A stretch of 64,000 nt of DNA from Aquimarina sp. Aq78 (GTDB lineage Bacteria > Bacteroidota > Bacteroidia > Flavobacteriales > Flavobacteriaceae), in assembly GCF_900299525.1 (NCBI RefSeq), contig NZ_OMKA01000024.1, forward strand, positions 124,001-188,000. Direction: 5' to 3'. The notes beneath the pieces were generated by a model that did no database searches, was not told the DNA's origin, and worked only from the letters and a program-made list of their open reading frames with translations. Shown one piece after another: positions 29,738-38,982 of the stretch. Every line of letters begins with the position of its first letter. Position 1 is the stretch's first letter. A program made the translations under genes and the position numbers.

Positions 29738-29928
29738 GTATTGGTTGTTTAGATTTAAGAAGAGAGTAGTCAGTTTAAGTTTTTTTACAACAGTAAAGAT
29801 CTATCAATACTTAGATTCTTTATTAAAAAGAGCTAACTTCGACCTAATTTTTCTGCATTATGTTTGAAATTCTTGATTTGGGAGCTTTTAATCACACTTG
29901 AGAATCCTTAGATCTTATTCACTAACTA

Positions 29929-29978
29929 ATAACTAAAAAGCCTGTATATACGATCGTATATACAGGCTTTTTAGTTAT
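29929..29978. terminator. 50-bp perfect palindrome, bidirectional terminator
   Basis: The whole span is a perfect inverted repeat centred at 29953/29954 on CGATCG. Reading out from the centre gives TATATACAGG, then CTTTTT, then AGTTAT, and the left arm mirrors this. As RNA it forms a long hairpin flanked by A and T runs on both sides, so it can end folD and also stop transcription from the other side. Confidence 0.9.
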
Positions 29979-30021
29979 GTAAGGATTTCCTTCTGAAAAA
30001 AACCTTACTGTATTTATATAC

Positions 30022-30052
30022 AAACGCCAGAACTCAAAAAGTCCTGGCGTTT
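30022..30052. terminator. Second hairpin between folD and the SH3 gene
   Basis: AAACGCCAG (30022-30030) pairs with CTGGCGTTT (30044-30052). On the minus strand it follows the SH3 gene stop by 54 bases and is followed by a T-rich stretch, so it is the likely terminator for that gene. Confidence 0.75.
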
Positions 30053-30105
30053 ATTATATGTTACATTTATATTTTGGTGATTATAAAATGTATGTAATCG
30101 TATTC

Positions 30106-31257
30106 TTAGTCTTTGTTAAAGTCAGTTGCAGAGATATCATCTTTATTACCAGTGCTATATCCACCTCCACTAGGAAGAAGGTCTAACGCTAAATTATAAG
30201 AAGGAACGTTGATACCCTTAGAAGTTTTAACTGTGTTAAAATCTAAGATTTGTTGACTATGCTCATATAATGCATTCTTAGTAAAAGTTCCGAATTTTTT
30301 TCCATTCTTAGTAGTTTCTGCCCACTGCTTACCGTATGCAATTTTCAGGTAGTACTCTCCTTCGGGAACGTTTCTGATAAACTGAGTAGAATTTGAATTG
30401 ATAAAAGTTACACGTACTAACTGATCATCAGCTTTGGTTTTACCCATTTTGTACATCTTAACAACTACCTCTGTGTTTTTTCCTACTTTAATTTTAAGGT
30501 AGTTATCTAGTTTGTAGTCAAACTTACCTTTAAAGTTAAATGATTTTGGAGTAGCACCAGACTTATATGTCTTTTTCTCCCAGCTAGAGTATTTATCCTC
30601 TCTAGATACTTCTATAGAAGCAGCTTTAGGAGAACTCGTATTTGAGCTAGAACCATAAGATGGTGTTGTAGATTCGATAGGGTTAGAGGCTACATTCGAA
30701 CCTCTTGCAGCTCTTTTGTTAGCTTCTTCTACCGCTCTTCTTGTTTCTTCTGTATCTGCAAGAGCTCTTTGTGCAGCAACATCTTTTGATCGTTTTGCTG
30801 CTTCTGCATCGGCAATAGCTTTTGCAGCTGTTGCTTCTGCTTCTCTTTTTAGACGTTCTGCATTAGCAATTGCTCTTCTTGCTGCTTCTTCTGCAGCTTT
30901 TTTGGCAGCTTCTGCCTGTGCAATCGCTTGTGCCGCAGCTTGTTTTGCTGCTTCTCTTTTTGCTGCTGCTTCTTGAGCAGCTTTTTCTGCATCTGCAATT
31001 CGGCTATCCTCGGTTAATAGGCTACTAAGTACAAAACCGTTCATTTTCTTGAACTGTATTGCACTCCACTCTCCATAATTAGAGCTCATTACATACACCT
31101 GAGTTCCTTGAGGAACCTCGGCGATGGTATTAAATTGTAGACCTGGACCACTTCGAACTTCTAATTTATTAGAAGACATTAAGTATTGCCCATCCTGAGC
31201 ATGAGCAGACGAGAAAGTAATCACCAAAAGCAGAATAAATGTAAAAATAGACTTCAT
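30106..31257 (-). CDS. Secreted SH3-domain protein with alanine-rich coiled coil
   Basis: A 383-residue protein with a signal peptide (MKSIFTFILLLVITFSSAHA, cut before QDGQ). A bacterial SH3 domain follows at residues about 25-82 (NKLEVRSGPGLQFNTIAEVPQG). Residues about 85-190 are a regular Ala/Lys/Glu coiled coil with repeats such as AEAAKKAAEEAARRA. The C-terminal half (about 230-370) is a beta-rich domain of unknown type. SH3 domains of this kind often bind peptidoglycan. A periplasmic cell-wall role is inferred, not shown. Confidence 0.7.
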   Translation of the reverse strand: MKSIFTFILLLVITFSSAHAQDGQYLMSSNKLEVRSGPGLQFNTIAEVPQGTQVYVMSSNYGEWSAIQFKKMNGFVLSSLLTEDSRIADAEKAAQEAAAKREAAKQAAAQAIAQAEAAKKAAEEAARRAIANAERLKREAEATAAKAIADAEAAKRSKDVAAQRALADTEETRRAVEEANKRAARGSNVASNPIESTTPSYGSSSNTSSPKAASIEVSREDKYSSWEKKTYKSGATPKSFNFKGKFDYKLDNYLKIKVGKNTEVVVKMYKMGKTKADDQLVRVTFINSNSTQFIRNVPEGEYYLKIAYGKQWAETTKNGKKFGTFTKNALYEHSQQILDFNTVKTSKGINVPSYNLALDLLPSGGGYSTGNKDDISATDFNKD

Positions 31258-31862
31258 ATCGCTTGTTTTAAGTAGATTGGGTTATAATTCAAATTTAATA
31301 TTACTATTTCTTTAATTAAAAACTTATAAAAAAACATAATTTACCGTCAAAAATCGATCTTCAAAAAAGATGCCAAAAATATTTTAGCTCTAATTTCTTC
31401 TTTTAAAACGTTCTAATGAACACCAAAAGAATTACAATTTTTTAAAGAACAATCTAATCTGTAATGGCTTGTTTTTCAATAAGTTAAGGTGTTTTTGCTC
31501 TAGCAAAACTTCAATACTTTCGATTAAAATACTGAAAAGAAAACCATTAAATCAGACTCAAAAGTAATGTTTTAATATGAAAAACACAACTTGTTTTCAT
31601 TTTATTTCAATAAAAATAACAATTTATTTTCATCGTTTTGTGTTTTTCAACGATTTTTTTTGGCAATACAACCGATTTAATTATAATTTTTCAATAGCAT
31701 TGTCGGTTTTGTAAGTCATGTATTAAAGATGTATATAAATGTGAAAAAACCTGATTTTATAGGGGTAAGGGCTATATTTGTTTTAACATAGGTTTAACAC
31801 GTGGTTTGTGGGCCCTGGTAATATGTCTAAACCCGATCCTTAAATTAAAATGTAAGCAAACT
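31258..31862. other. Long A+T-rich gap between the SH3 gene and msrA
   Basis: This 605-base gap lies between two minus-strand genes. On the minus strand TAAATTTG (31290-31297) is a likely -7 element for the SH3 gene. On the + strand there are two unexplained signals: a terminator-like hairpin ATCGTT/AACGAT (31632-31654) with a seven-T tail, and a perfect -7 element TATATTTG (31773-31780) with CTG at the -33 place. No reading frame of interest was found. Confidence 0.5.
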
Positions 31863-32534
31863 CTAATGTTTCTCTTTAATAAGGTCAGGGAACTTCGCTT
31901 GAAATCTTTTTAATCTTGGGACAGATATATTGCGTATGTAGGGATTACCTGGGTTTCTTTTTTCATAATCCTGATGATAAGCTTCTCCTTTCCAGAATTT
32001 TTGAAACGGTAAAACTTCTGCCGCTATTCTTCTATTTAGTTTTTTACCTAATGTTTCTTTTTTGTCGTCGACTATTTTTTTCTGTTCTTCATTTTGATAA
32101 AAGATAATTGATCTGTATTGCGAACCATGATCTGGGCCTTGTCCGTTAACTTGTGTTGGATTTTGTGATCCAAAATATACATCTACCAAAGTCGAGAAAG
32201 AAACAGTTTTTGGGTCATAGATAATCTCTACGGCTTCTGCATGCCCTGTTCGCCCTGTATTGCTGGATTGATATGTTGGATTTGTAGTGTGGCCTCCTGA
32301 GTATCCAGAGATGGATTCTTTAACACCTTTTACGCTTTCATAAACAGCTTCGACACACCAAAAACATCCACTGGCAAAATAAGCTCTTTCTAAACCGTTT
32401 ACAGGTTCAACTCTCACAGGAGTGATGTTTTCATTTTGCGTTACTTCTTTTTTGTTTTTAGTAGATTGACTATTGCTCTGGCAACTTGAAAATAATAAAA
32501 CGGCACTCCATATTATATATAATATATTTTTCAT
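31863..32534 (-). CDS. msrA: Peptide methionine sulfoxide reductase MsrA, lipoprotein
   Basis: A 223-residue MsrA that reduces methionine-S-sulfoxide. The catalytic motif SGCFWCVEA places the nucleophile at Cys57, and the segment GYSGGHTTNPTY and GSQYRSIIFY are typical. The N-terminus has a signal peptide and lipobox ending at Cys18 (LLFSSC), so this copy should sit outside the cytoplasm, anchored in a membrane. It lies between rho and the SH3 gene on the minus strand. Confidence 0.95.
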   Translation of the reverse strand: MKNILYIIWSAVLLFSSCQSNSQSTKNKKEVTQNENITPVRVEPVNGLERAYFASGCFWCVEAVYESVKGVKESISGYSGGHTTNPTYQSSNTGRTGHAEAVEIIYDPKTVSFSTLVDVYFGSQNPTQVNGQGPDHGSQYRSIIFYQNEEQKKIVDDKKETLGKKLNRRIAAEVLPFQKFWKGEAYHQDYEKRNPGNPYIRNISVPRLKRFQAKFPDLIKEKH

Positions 32535-32623
32535 AATAATTTAAGTTTTAATACTTGGTCAATTTCTTCTCAGAAAACTTTCAGTTAATTTATTAAAAAT
32601 GATGAAAATTATATGATAAAGCA

Positions 32624-32654
32624 AAGGCGGCTTATCAATTTTGATAGCCGCCTT
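32624..32654 (-). terminator. Terminator after rho
   Basis: AAGGCGGC (32624-32631) pairs with GCCGCCTT (32647-32654) and an inner TATCAA/TTGATA extends the stem. On the minus strand it lies 24 bases past the rho stop and before msrA. The T tract is interrupted. Confidence 0.7.
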
Positions 32655-32677
32655 CATTATTTATTATAAATGTATTG

Positions 32678-34330
32678 TTATCCGTTCATCGAAATAAGGA
32701 ACTCATCATTATTTCTTGTTTGCTTAAAGCGTTCATTAATGAACTCCATTGCTTCTACAGGATTCATGTCTGCAAGATATTTTCGCATTACCCACATTCT
32801 TTGAATAGTTGTTTCGTCTAGTAGGATGTCATCTCGACGAGTACTTGAGGATGTAAGATCAATAGCAGGGAAAATTCTACGGTTAGAGATTTTACGATCT
32901 AATTGTAGTTCCATATTACCAGTTCCTTTGAACTCTTCAAAGATTACCTCGTCCATTTTAGAACCTGTTTCTGTTAATGCTGTTGCGATAATAGTTAATG
33001 AACCTCCATTTTCTATGTTACGCGCAGCACCAAAGAAACGTTTTGGTTTGTGTAAAGCATTAGCATCTACACCACCACTTAATATTTTTCCACTAGCTGG
33101 TTGAACAGTGTTGTATGCTCTGGCTAGTCTTGTGATTGAGTCTAATAGGATTACTACATCATGACCACATTCGACCAATCTTTTTGCTTTTTCCAGTACG
33201 ATGTTAGCTACTTTTACATGTTCGTTAGCTTCTTTGTCAAAAGTAGAGGCAATTACTTCTCCTTTTACATTACGTTGCATGTCGGTAACTTCTTCAGGTC
33301 TTTCATCTATAAGAAGAATCATTTGGTATACTTCAGGATGATTAGCAGCAATCGCATTGGCAACATCCTTAAGTAGCATTGTCTTACCGGTTTTAGGTTG
33401 TGATACTATCATACCACGTTGTCCTTTTCCGATAGGAGCAAATAAATCCATTATCCTGGTAGAAATTGTACTTTGTCTTTCTGCAATATTGAATTTTTCT
33501 TGCGGAAATAAAGGAGTCAAGTGTTCAAAAGAAACTCTATCACGAACTACTTGTGGGTCAAGACCATTAATTTTATTTACCTTAATAAGAGGAAAGTATT
33601 TTTCACCTTCTTTAGGAGGTCTTACTTGTCCTAATACTGTATCACCTGTTTTAAGTCCAAAAAGTCTGATTTGTGATTGTGATACATAGATATCATCTGG
33701 AGAAGAAAGGTAGTTGTAATCACTAGATCTTAAGAATCCATATCCATCTTGCATAATATCCAATACACCTTCACTTTCGATTATGGCATCAAACTCAAAA
33801 TCTGGTTCTTTATACCGATTTCTGTTGTCGCGATTTCCGTTCTCTTTTTTATTAGAGTTGTTAGGATTGTTATTTCGAGACTTATTTTGTTGAGACTTAT
33901 CATTACCTCTGTTTCGATTGTCCTTTTTATCATCTCTATTTTGATGAGGTTTATTTTTTTTATCGCTGCTTTCTTTCTCTTTAGAAACGGTTTCCGCTGA
34001 AGGAAGTGGTTTGGTCACTTCGCTTTTCTGTTCTTGAGGAGCTTTATTGTCTTTGTTGTCTTTTTTGGCAGGATTTGTAGGTCCGTCTGGTTTGCGAGCA
34101 CGAGGTCTTCTTTGACGAACATTGGGTTTTGGTTTTTCAGAATCTGTTTTTTCTGAAGTATCCTCAGCTACCACTTGCTTTACCTTGTTAGGATTTGTGG
34201 CTTGATAATCTAGTATTTGATATACTAGATCTAATTTTTTTAAGGTACGAAACTTCGGTACATTAAGGTTTTTTGCAATTTCTTGCAATTCAGGAAGCTT
34301 TTTTGCTTTTAATTCGGAAATCTCTAACAT
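32678..34330 (-). CDS. rho: Transcription termination factor Rho
   Basis: A 550-residue RNA helicase. The N-terminal Rho_N domain ([20 protein letters not shown]) is followed by a long disordered insert rich in K, N, R and Q (about residues 55-165) that E. coli Rho lacks and Bacteroidetes Rho proteins usually have. The RNA-binding domain starts at [19 protein letters not shown], and the ATPase has [23 protein letters not shown] and [13 protein letters not shown]. It has a 5' hairpin in its leader. Confidence 0.97.
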   Translation of the reverse strand: MLEISELKAKKLPELQEIAKNLNVPKFRTLKKLDLVYQILDYQATNPNKVKQVVAEDTSEKTDSEKPKPNVRQRRPRARKPDGPTNPAKKDNKDNKAPQEQKSEVTKPLPSAETVSKEKESSDKKNKPHQNRDDKKDNRNRGNDKSQQNKSRNNNPNNSNKKENGNRDNRNRYKEPDFEFDAIIESEGVLDIMQDGYGFLRSSDYNYLSSPDDIYVSQSQIRLFGLKTGDTVLGQVRPPKEGEKYFPLIKVNKINGLDPQVVRDRVSFEHLTPLFPQEKFNIAERQSTISTRIMDLFAPIGKGQRGMIVSQPKTGKTMLLKDVANAIAANHPEVYQMILLIDERPEEVTDMQRNVKGEVIASTFDKEANEHVKVANIVLEKAKRLVECGHDVVILLDSITRLARAYNTVQPASGKILSGGVDANALHKPKRFFGAARNIENGGSLTIIATALTETGSKMDEVIFEEFKGTGNMELQLDRKISNRRIFPAIDLTSSSTRRDDILLDETTIQRMWVMRKYLADMNPVEAMEFINERFKQTRNNDEFLISMNG

Positions 34331-34411
34331 TTATATTTGTTATATAATTTTACGTTTTAGGTATAAATTTTCTAAAGAAGAAATCTAGGAAAATTTTATT
34401 TTCGAAGGTAA

Positions 34412-34434
34412 GTAACCTTAGTTGAGAAGGTTAC
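34412..34434 (-). promoter_or_regulatory. Hairpin upstream of rho
   Basis: GTAACCTT (34412-34419) pairs with AAGGTTAC (34427-34434). It lies about 82 bases before the rho start on the minus strand, just downstream of TATACTTG (minus strand, 34448-34455), a near match to the -7 consensus. So it may be at the 5' end of the rho leader. The role is inferred. Confidence 0.4.
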
Positions 34435-34500
34435 AGGTTTTGTGCTGCAAGTATACGACTTTATTTTTATTTTTTACACATATTTATAAAAAGAAACTCT

Positions 34501-34508
34501 TATTTTTG
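34501..34508 (+). promoter_or_regulatory. -7 element before the DUF4293 gene
   Basis: TATTTTTG matches TAnnTTTG and ends 24 bases before the ATG at 34533. No TTG is at the -33 place. Confidence 0.45.
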
Positions 34509-34532
34509 CTTTTCTCTAAGGAAAAAAAATTA

Positions 34533-34943
34533 ATGTTACAACGAATTCAAACCATATACCTTTTATTAGCTGCTGCAGTTTCTGGAGGGCTTTGTATGTA
34601 TTTACCATATGGGATAGATGCTAATGGTGTAGAACTTTATGCTAAGGGAGAATTATTTCTTTTAGGAATGTTTTTGGGATCAGCAGCTTTGTCTCTGATT
34701 TCGATTTTTTTATTTAAAAATAGAAAGCTTCAATTTGTATTGGGGCGTATCAATATCTTATTAAACTTTATTTTACTAGGAGTATTTGTTTATTGGTCAC
34801 TAACGGTATCTGGAGAGACTCAGGTTTCAGAGAAAGGTATTGGGATGATCATTCCTGTTATTTCTATCGTTTTATTAGTAATAGCCAATAAGGCTATTAA
34901 GAAGGATGAGAATCTTGTAAAATCTGTAGATCGATTACGATAA
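34533..34943 (+). CDS. DUF4293-family membrane protein
   Basis: A 136-residue protein starting MLQRIQTIYLLLAAAVSGGL, the conserved start of the DUF4293 family seen in Bacteroidetes next to rho. An in-frame upstream start (34422) would precede the -7 element and was not used. Four membrane segments are visible (about residues 7-26, 42-62, 70-88, 104-122). Function is unknown; the position next to rho is widely kept in this phylum. It ends in a terminator. Confidence 0.85.
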   Translation: MLQRIQTIYLLLAAAVSGGLCMYLPYGIDANGVELYAKGELFLLGMFLGSAALSLISIFLFKNRKLQFVLGRINILLNFILLGVFVYWSLTVSGETQVSEKGIGMIIPVISIVLLVIANKAIKKDENLVKSVDRLR

Positions 34944-34975
34944 ACCTAAAATCTTAGTAGTATTAGTGCGTTAAG

Positions 34976-35010
34976 ACCCGGAGTATGCCAACTCCGGGTT
35001 TTATTTTTTT
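34976..35010. terminator. Bidirectional terminator
   Basis: ACCCGGAGT (34976-34984) pairs with ACTCCGGGT (34991-34999) around ATGCCA, followed by TTTATTTTTTT. It serves the DUF4293 gene on the + strand and abuts the end of the convergent phosphoesterase gene. Confidence 0.9.
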
Positions 35011-35495
35011 CCTAATTCGATCACTTCTAGATTTTCGATATTACCAGAATTCAAAGTAAATCTTAACATTGTTCTTACTTTATGAAACCCATGTTTGCCT
35101 GCAGCTCCGGGATTCATATGTAACACTCCGTTTTTTTTATCGGGTATTACTTTTAGAATATGTGAATGGCCACAGATAAATAGTTGAGGAGGGTTTGATT
35201 TGATCTCATCTCTGGTGTTAATGTTATATTTAGGAGGATATCCTCCTATGTGAGTGATCCATACAGAAACTCCCTCGCAATCAAATCTTTGGTGTAAAGG
35301 GTAAGTGGTCCGAGCTTTATCGTCATCAATATTTCCATATACCGCTCTAAGAGGTTTTAGAGCTTCAATAGTATCGGTAACTTTAAGGTCCCCGATATCT
35401 CCGGCATGCCAGATTTCGTCTGCTTCATTAACATAATGCAATATGCGGGAATCAATATAACTATGGGTGTCGCTAAGTAAAAGTATTTTTTTCAA
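35001..35495 (-). CDS. Metallophosphoesterase, YfcE family
   Basis: I use a TTG start at 35495, giving a 164-residue protein starting at KKILLLSDTHSYID, because family members begin right before the SDTH motif. An ATG at 35549 would add 18 residues of unlike composition (MVYFLFFYRAITQFYYST). Metal ligands are in SDTHSYID, HAGDIGD, GNIDD, ITHIGGYPP and CGHSHIL. It would hydrolyse phosphodiesters; the substrate is unknown. Confidence 0.85.
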   Translation of the reverse strand: MKKILLLSDTHSYIDSRILHYVNEADEIWHAGDIGDLKVTDTIEALKPLRAVYGNIDDDKARTTYPLHQRFDCEGVSVWITHIGGYPPKYNINTRDEIKSNPPQLFICGHSHILKVIPDKKNGVLHMNPGAAGKHGFHKVRTMLRFTLNSGNIENLEVIELGKK

Positions 35496-35573
35496 AGTTG
35501 AATAATAAAATTGAGTTATCGCACGATAGAAAAACAGGAAGTAAACCATAACTTCTATCTCTGTTTTATAAAG

Positions 35574-35581
35574 TATATTTG
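35574..35581 (+). promoter_or_regulatory. -7 element before truA
   Basis: TATATTTG lies 96 bases before the truA ATG and should give a leader of about 87 bases. No TTG at the -33 place. Confidence 0.45.
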
Positions 35582-35676
35582 CGCTTAGTTTTTATGCAAA
35601 AATAGAATATTGCTTTTGAAATAAGCTACAGAATCTAAGTAAAGAAACGGTATTGAAAATAATAGATACGAGTAGA

Positions 35677-36441
35677 ATGAAATATTTTTTAGAACTTTCA
35701 TATAACGGAACTCCATATCATGGGTGGCAACGGCAGCCTAATGCAATTTCTGTACAGGAAGTTCTTGAGGGTTCATTATCTACTATTTTAAGAAATAAAA
35801 TAGATGTAGTTGGAGCAGGAAGAACAGATGCTGGTGTTCATGCAAAACAAATTATGGCTCATTTTGAATGCGAGGATATATTAGATCCAGATCAATTCAA
35901 ATATAAACTTAATGCAATTTTACCAGCAGAAATTGCAATTCAGAATATACATCATGTGCAAGAAAATGCCCATGCCCGGTTTGATGCGGTAAGTAGGTCA
36001 TATGAATACCATGTTACTTTAATAAAAGACCCTTTTAGTATTCATAAATCTTATTATTTAAAGAAACCATTGGATGTGGATTTGATGAATGAAGCTGCTA
36101 AATTACTGTTAAACTATGCTAATTTTAAATGCTTTAGTAAGTCCAAAACCGATGTAAAAACGTATAATTGTACAATCACAAATGCTACTTGGGAAAATCA
36201 TGGTAATCAATTAGTTTTTAAGATTTCGGCCAATCGTTTTCTTAGAAATATGGTGAGAGCAATTGTGGGAACACTTATCGAGATTGGAGAACATAAATTA
36301 AATAATGAGGATTTAATAGCTATTATTAAAAGTGAAGATCGTGGTCAGGCTGGATATTCGGTTCCTGCTCATGGACTTTACTTAACAGCTGTAGAATATC
36401 CTAATGATATATATAATATAGATGGCAGAAAAGAGTGGTAA
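35677..36441 (+). CDS. truA: tRNA pseudouridine synthase A
   Basis: A 254-residue enzyme that makes pseudouridine at positions 38-40 of tRNA anticodon arms. The catalytic Asp51 sits in GAGRTDAGVHA, with YNGTPYHGWQRQPN before it and FLRNMVRAIVG after it. I chose the ATG at 35677 over a TTG at 35653 because it gives the usual start MKYFLELSYNG. It overlaps the following ABC gene by 20 bases. Confidence 0.95.
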   Translation: MKYFLELSYNGTPYHGWQRQPNAISVQEVLEGSLSTILRNKIDVVGAGRTDAGVHAKQIMAHFECEDILDPDQFKYKLNAILPAEIAIQNIHHVQENAHARFDAVSRSYEYHVTLIKDPFSIHKSYYLKKPLDVDLMNEAAKLLLNYANFKCFSKSKTDVKTYNCTITNATWENHGNQLVFKISANRFLRNMVRAIVGTLIEIGEHKLNNEDLIAIIKSEDRGQAGYSVPAHGLYLTAVEYPNDIYNIDGRKEW

Positions 36442-38185
36442 AGCTTTTGATTTTAAACTTTTCAGACGGTTGATTACATATACTAATCCTTACCGGCTGA
36501 CTTTTTATTTTGTTGGTTTTTCAGCTATTTTATTAGCTATTTTGTCAATTGTTAACCCTTATTTGCTTAGAGAAACAATAGATAGGACTATTATTCCTCA
36601 GGATGGAGAACTATTGATTTATTTCATTTGTCTGATGCTGGGAGTTTTGTTCCTGGATGTGATTACCCAATTCTTATTTATCTATTTTGCTAACTGGTTA
36701 GGACAAGAAGTAATTCGAGATATTAGAGTTAAGTTGTTTGAACATATGCTTGGCTTTAAAAAACAATATTATGACCGGTCTTCAGTCGGTAGATTGGTTA
36801 CCAGAGCTGTAAGTGATATCGAAACTATAGCCAGTATTTTTAGCCAGGGATTGTTTATGATTATGAGTGATCTGTTAAAAATGCTAGCAATTCTATGCTA
36901 TATGTTGTATCAGAGTTGGCAACTTGCATTACTGGTATTTGTTGTATTGCCCTTAGTTGTCTATGCAACAAGAATTTTTCAAAAGAAAATGAAAGTGGCT
37001 TTTGAGGAAGTGAGAACGCAAGTTTCTAATCTTAATTCATTTGTGCAGGAACGAATTACCGGAATGAAGATTGTTCAATTATTTACAAGAGAAGAAACCG
37101 AATACTCCAATTTTAAAGAAATTAACGAGAAGCATAAAAAAGGTTGGGTAAAAACAGTTTGGTATAACTCTATATTTTTTCCTATTGCAGAGATGTCTAG
37201 TTCTGTAACTATAGGGTTAATAGTTTGGTTCGGAGGACTTAAGGCTGCACAAGGAGATGAGATCACCCTAGGGTTGGTTATCGCATTTATCCAGCTCTCT
37301 CAAATCTTGTTTAGACCATTGCGACAGATAGCAGATAAATTCAATACACTGCAAATGGGAATGGTAGCTGCTAATCGTGTTTTTGCCATTCTGGATACAG
37401 ATTCTAAAATTGAGAATAACGGAGAGCAGTTATTAGAAAAGATAAGAGGTAAAATTACATTTGATGATGTGCGATTTAGTTATGTTGAAAACGAAGAAGT
37501 ATTAAAAGGAATCTCTTTTAATGTTGAAGTAGGGGAGACAGTAGCAATAGTAGGAGCTACAGGAGCAGGAAAATCTACAATTATTAATTTACTTAGTAGG
37601 TTTTATGAAATAGATAGTGGAGTAATTTCTATTGATGATACCGATATTAAAACTATTGAGTTAAAGTCATTACGAAGCCATATTGCAGTGGTGCTTCAAG
37701 ATGTGTTTTTGTTTGCAGATACTATTTTTAATAATATCACTTTAAATAATGGAGATATTTTGGAAGAACAGGTATATCAAGCTGCAAAAGAGATAGGAAT
37801 TCATGATTTTATTATGAGTCTTCCGGATGGGTATAACTATAATGTAAAAGAAAGAGGGGCTATGCTTTCTTCGGGACAACGACAGCTTATTTCTTTTTTA
37901 AGAGCCTATGTTACTAATCCAGGTATTTTGGTATTAGATGAAGCTACATCATCGATAGATTCGCATAGTGAACAACTAATTCAGAACGCAACAAACAAGA
38001 TTACCAAAGGAAGAACTTCTATTGTTATTGCTCATCGATTGGCAACCATTAAAAAGGCAGATAAAATTATTGTAATGGATCAAGGTAAGATCGTAGAACA
38101 AGGTAACCATAATGAATTACTTCAAATAGAAAATGGGTATTATAGAAATTTATACGAGGTGCAATTCGCTAATGTGATCGAATAA
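36422..38185 (+). CDS. ABC exporter, ATP-binding and membrane domains fused
   Basis: A 587-residue half-transporter of the MsbA/lipid-multidrug class. Six membrane segments lie in the first 330 residues. The ATPase follows with Walker A (VGATGAGKSTI), signature LSSGQRQLIS and Walker B (ILVLDEATSS), plus the H-loop IVIAHRLATI. The start lies inside the end of truA, so translation is probably coupled. Substrate unknown; such genes beside truA are common in Flavobacteriaceae. Confidence 0.93.
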   Translation: MAEKSGKAFDFKLFRRLITYTNPYRLTFYFVGFSAILLAILSIVNPYLLRETIDRTIIPQDGELLIYFICLMLGVLFLDVITQFLFIYFANWLGQEVIRDIRVKLFEHMLGFKKQYYDRSSVGRLVTRAVSDIETIASIFSQGLFMIMSDLLKMLAILCYMLYQSWQLALLVFVVLPLVVYATRIFQKKMKVAFEEVRTQVSNLNSFVQERITGMKIVQLFTREETEYSNFKEINEKHKKGWVKTVWYNSIFFPIAEMSSSVTIGLIVWFGGLKAAQGDEITLGLVIAFIQLSQILFRPLRQIADKFNTLQMGMVAANRVFAILDTDSKIENNGEQLLEKIRGKITFDDVRFSYVENEEVLKGISFNVEVGETVAIVGATGAGKSTIINLLSRFYEIDSGVISIDDTDIKTIELKSLRSHIAVVLQDVFLFADTIFNNITLNNGDILEEQVYQAAKEIGIHDFIMSLPDGYNYNVKERGAMLSSGQRQLISFLRAYVTNPGILVLDEATSSIDSHSEQLIQNATNKITKGRTSIVIAHRLATIKKADKIIVMDQGKIVEQGNHNELLQIENGYYRNLYEVQFANVIE

Positions 38186-38199
38186 ACAGTTTGTTGCTT

Positions 38200-38982
38200 T
38201 TACTTGGTAGGGATTTCTATGGCTCCCGATAGAATCATTATTATAACGACTACTAATCCTGTAATCATATACAGTATTCCACCATAGATAAGAAACAGTA
38301 GTGTTTTGATCAGGATTTTCTTCAAGCTAATTTGATAAAGTCTCTTTAAAACATAAGCCATGTAAAATATGTACACTGGAAATTGCACCATACCTACAAA
38401 CATAAAGTTATCTACCATAAATGTTAATGGGAGTAAAATTAATGTCATGGTTCCCACAATATGGGAGTAGGCGTATAGATAGATTACAAAATGCTCTGTT
38501 AGATTATATTTTTTATAATTCAAAAAAACTAGCCGGGATAATAAAGCTAATAGCGGAATCATTAAAAAACTTAATATAGATTGATACTGAAAAGTAGTGT
38601 CAAAGATTGAACTTTGCATTTGAGCTTGTTGTTCAGAAAAACCACTAAACGACATAATTTCCTTTAACCTATCTTTTACTAAAAAAGCATAGATTCCTGT
38701 GATTGTTATCGTAATGGCAAAATATCCAAAAGCATTTACATAACGTTTTCTAAGTCCATGGATATAACCATTAATTACTTCTTCTGGTTTTGTGAATAAA
38801 TGAATAAATGTTTTGATGAATGAATTGTCCAGATTAAGAAAACGATCAACAAATTCTGAAATCAAATTTTTAAAAGTAATTCGTTTTGTAATCTTTTTTG
38901 CACCGCAATCAGGGCAAAAATTATGAGTTTCAATTTGTTGTCCACAATTTTTGCAGTTGGTAATACTAATTAAATTATTCAT
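38200..38982 (-). CDS. DUF3667-family zinc-ribbon membrane protein
   Basis: A 260-residue protein. Residues 10-26 form a zinc ribbon (Cys10, Cys13, Cys23, Cys26), then comes the conserved KNLISEFVDRFLNLDNSFIKT segment and about five membrane helices from residue 90 on. This is the DUF3667 pattern. The function is unknown. It overlaps cdaA by one base and is transcribed with it, which hints at a link with c-di-AMP signalling. Confidence 0.8.
   Translation of the reverse strand: MNNLISITNCKNCGQQIETHNFCPDCGAKKITKRITFKNLISEFVDRFLNLDNSFIKTFIHLFTKPEEVINGYIHGLRKRYVNAFGYFAITITITGIYAFLVKDRLKEIMSFSGFSEQQAQMQSSIFDTTFQYQSILSFLMIPLLALLSRLVFLNYKKYNLTEHFVIYLYAYSHIVGTMTLILLPLTFMVDNFMFVGMVQFPVYIFYMAYVLKRLYQISLKKILIKTLLFLIYGGILYMITGLVVVIIMILSGAIEIPTK

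Larger units (their letters stand above)
29738..30105. other. Convergent gap with two terminators
   Basis: This 368-base gap separates folD from a convergent minus-strand gene. It contains two hairpins listed separately (29929-29978 and 30022-30052) and no coding sequence that I could support. Confidence 0.5.

Noticed and set aside
30716..30976. Plus-strand alanine- and serine-rich reading frame
   Set aside because: It is the reverse of the coiled-coil region of the SH3 gene.
34422..34532. Upstream start for the DUF4293 gene
   Set aside because: The added residues lie before the predicted -7 element, and the family starts at MLQRIQ.
35496..35549. ATG start for the YfcE-type gene adding 18 residues
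   Set aside because: The extension has no family match, and the TTG at 35495 starts right before the conserved SDTH strand.
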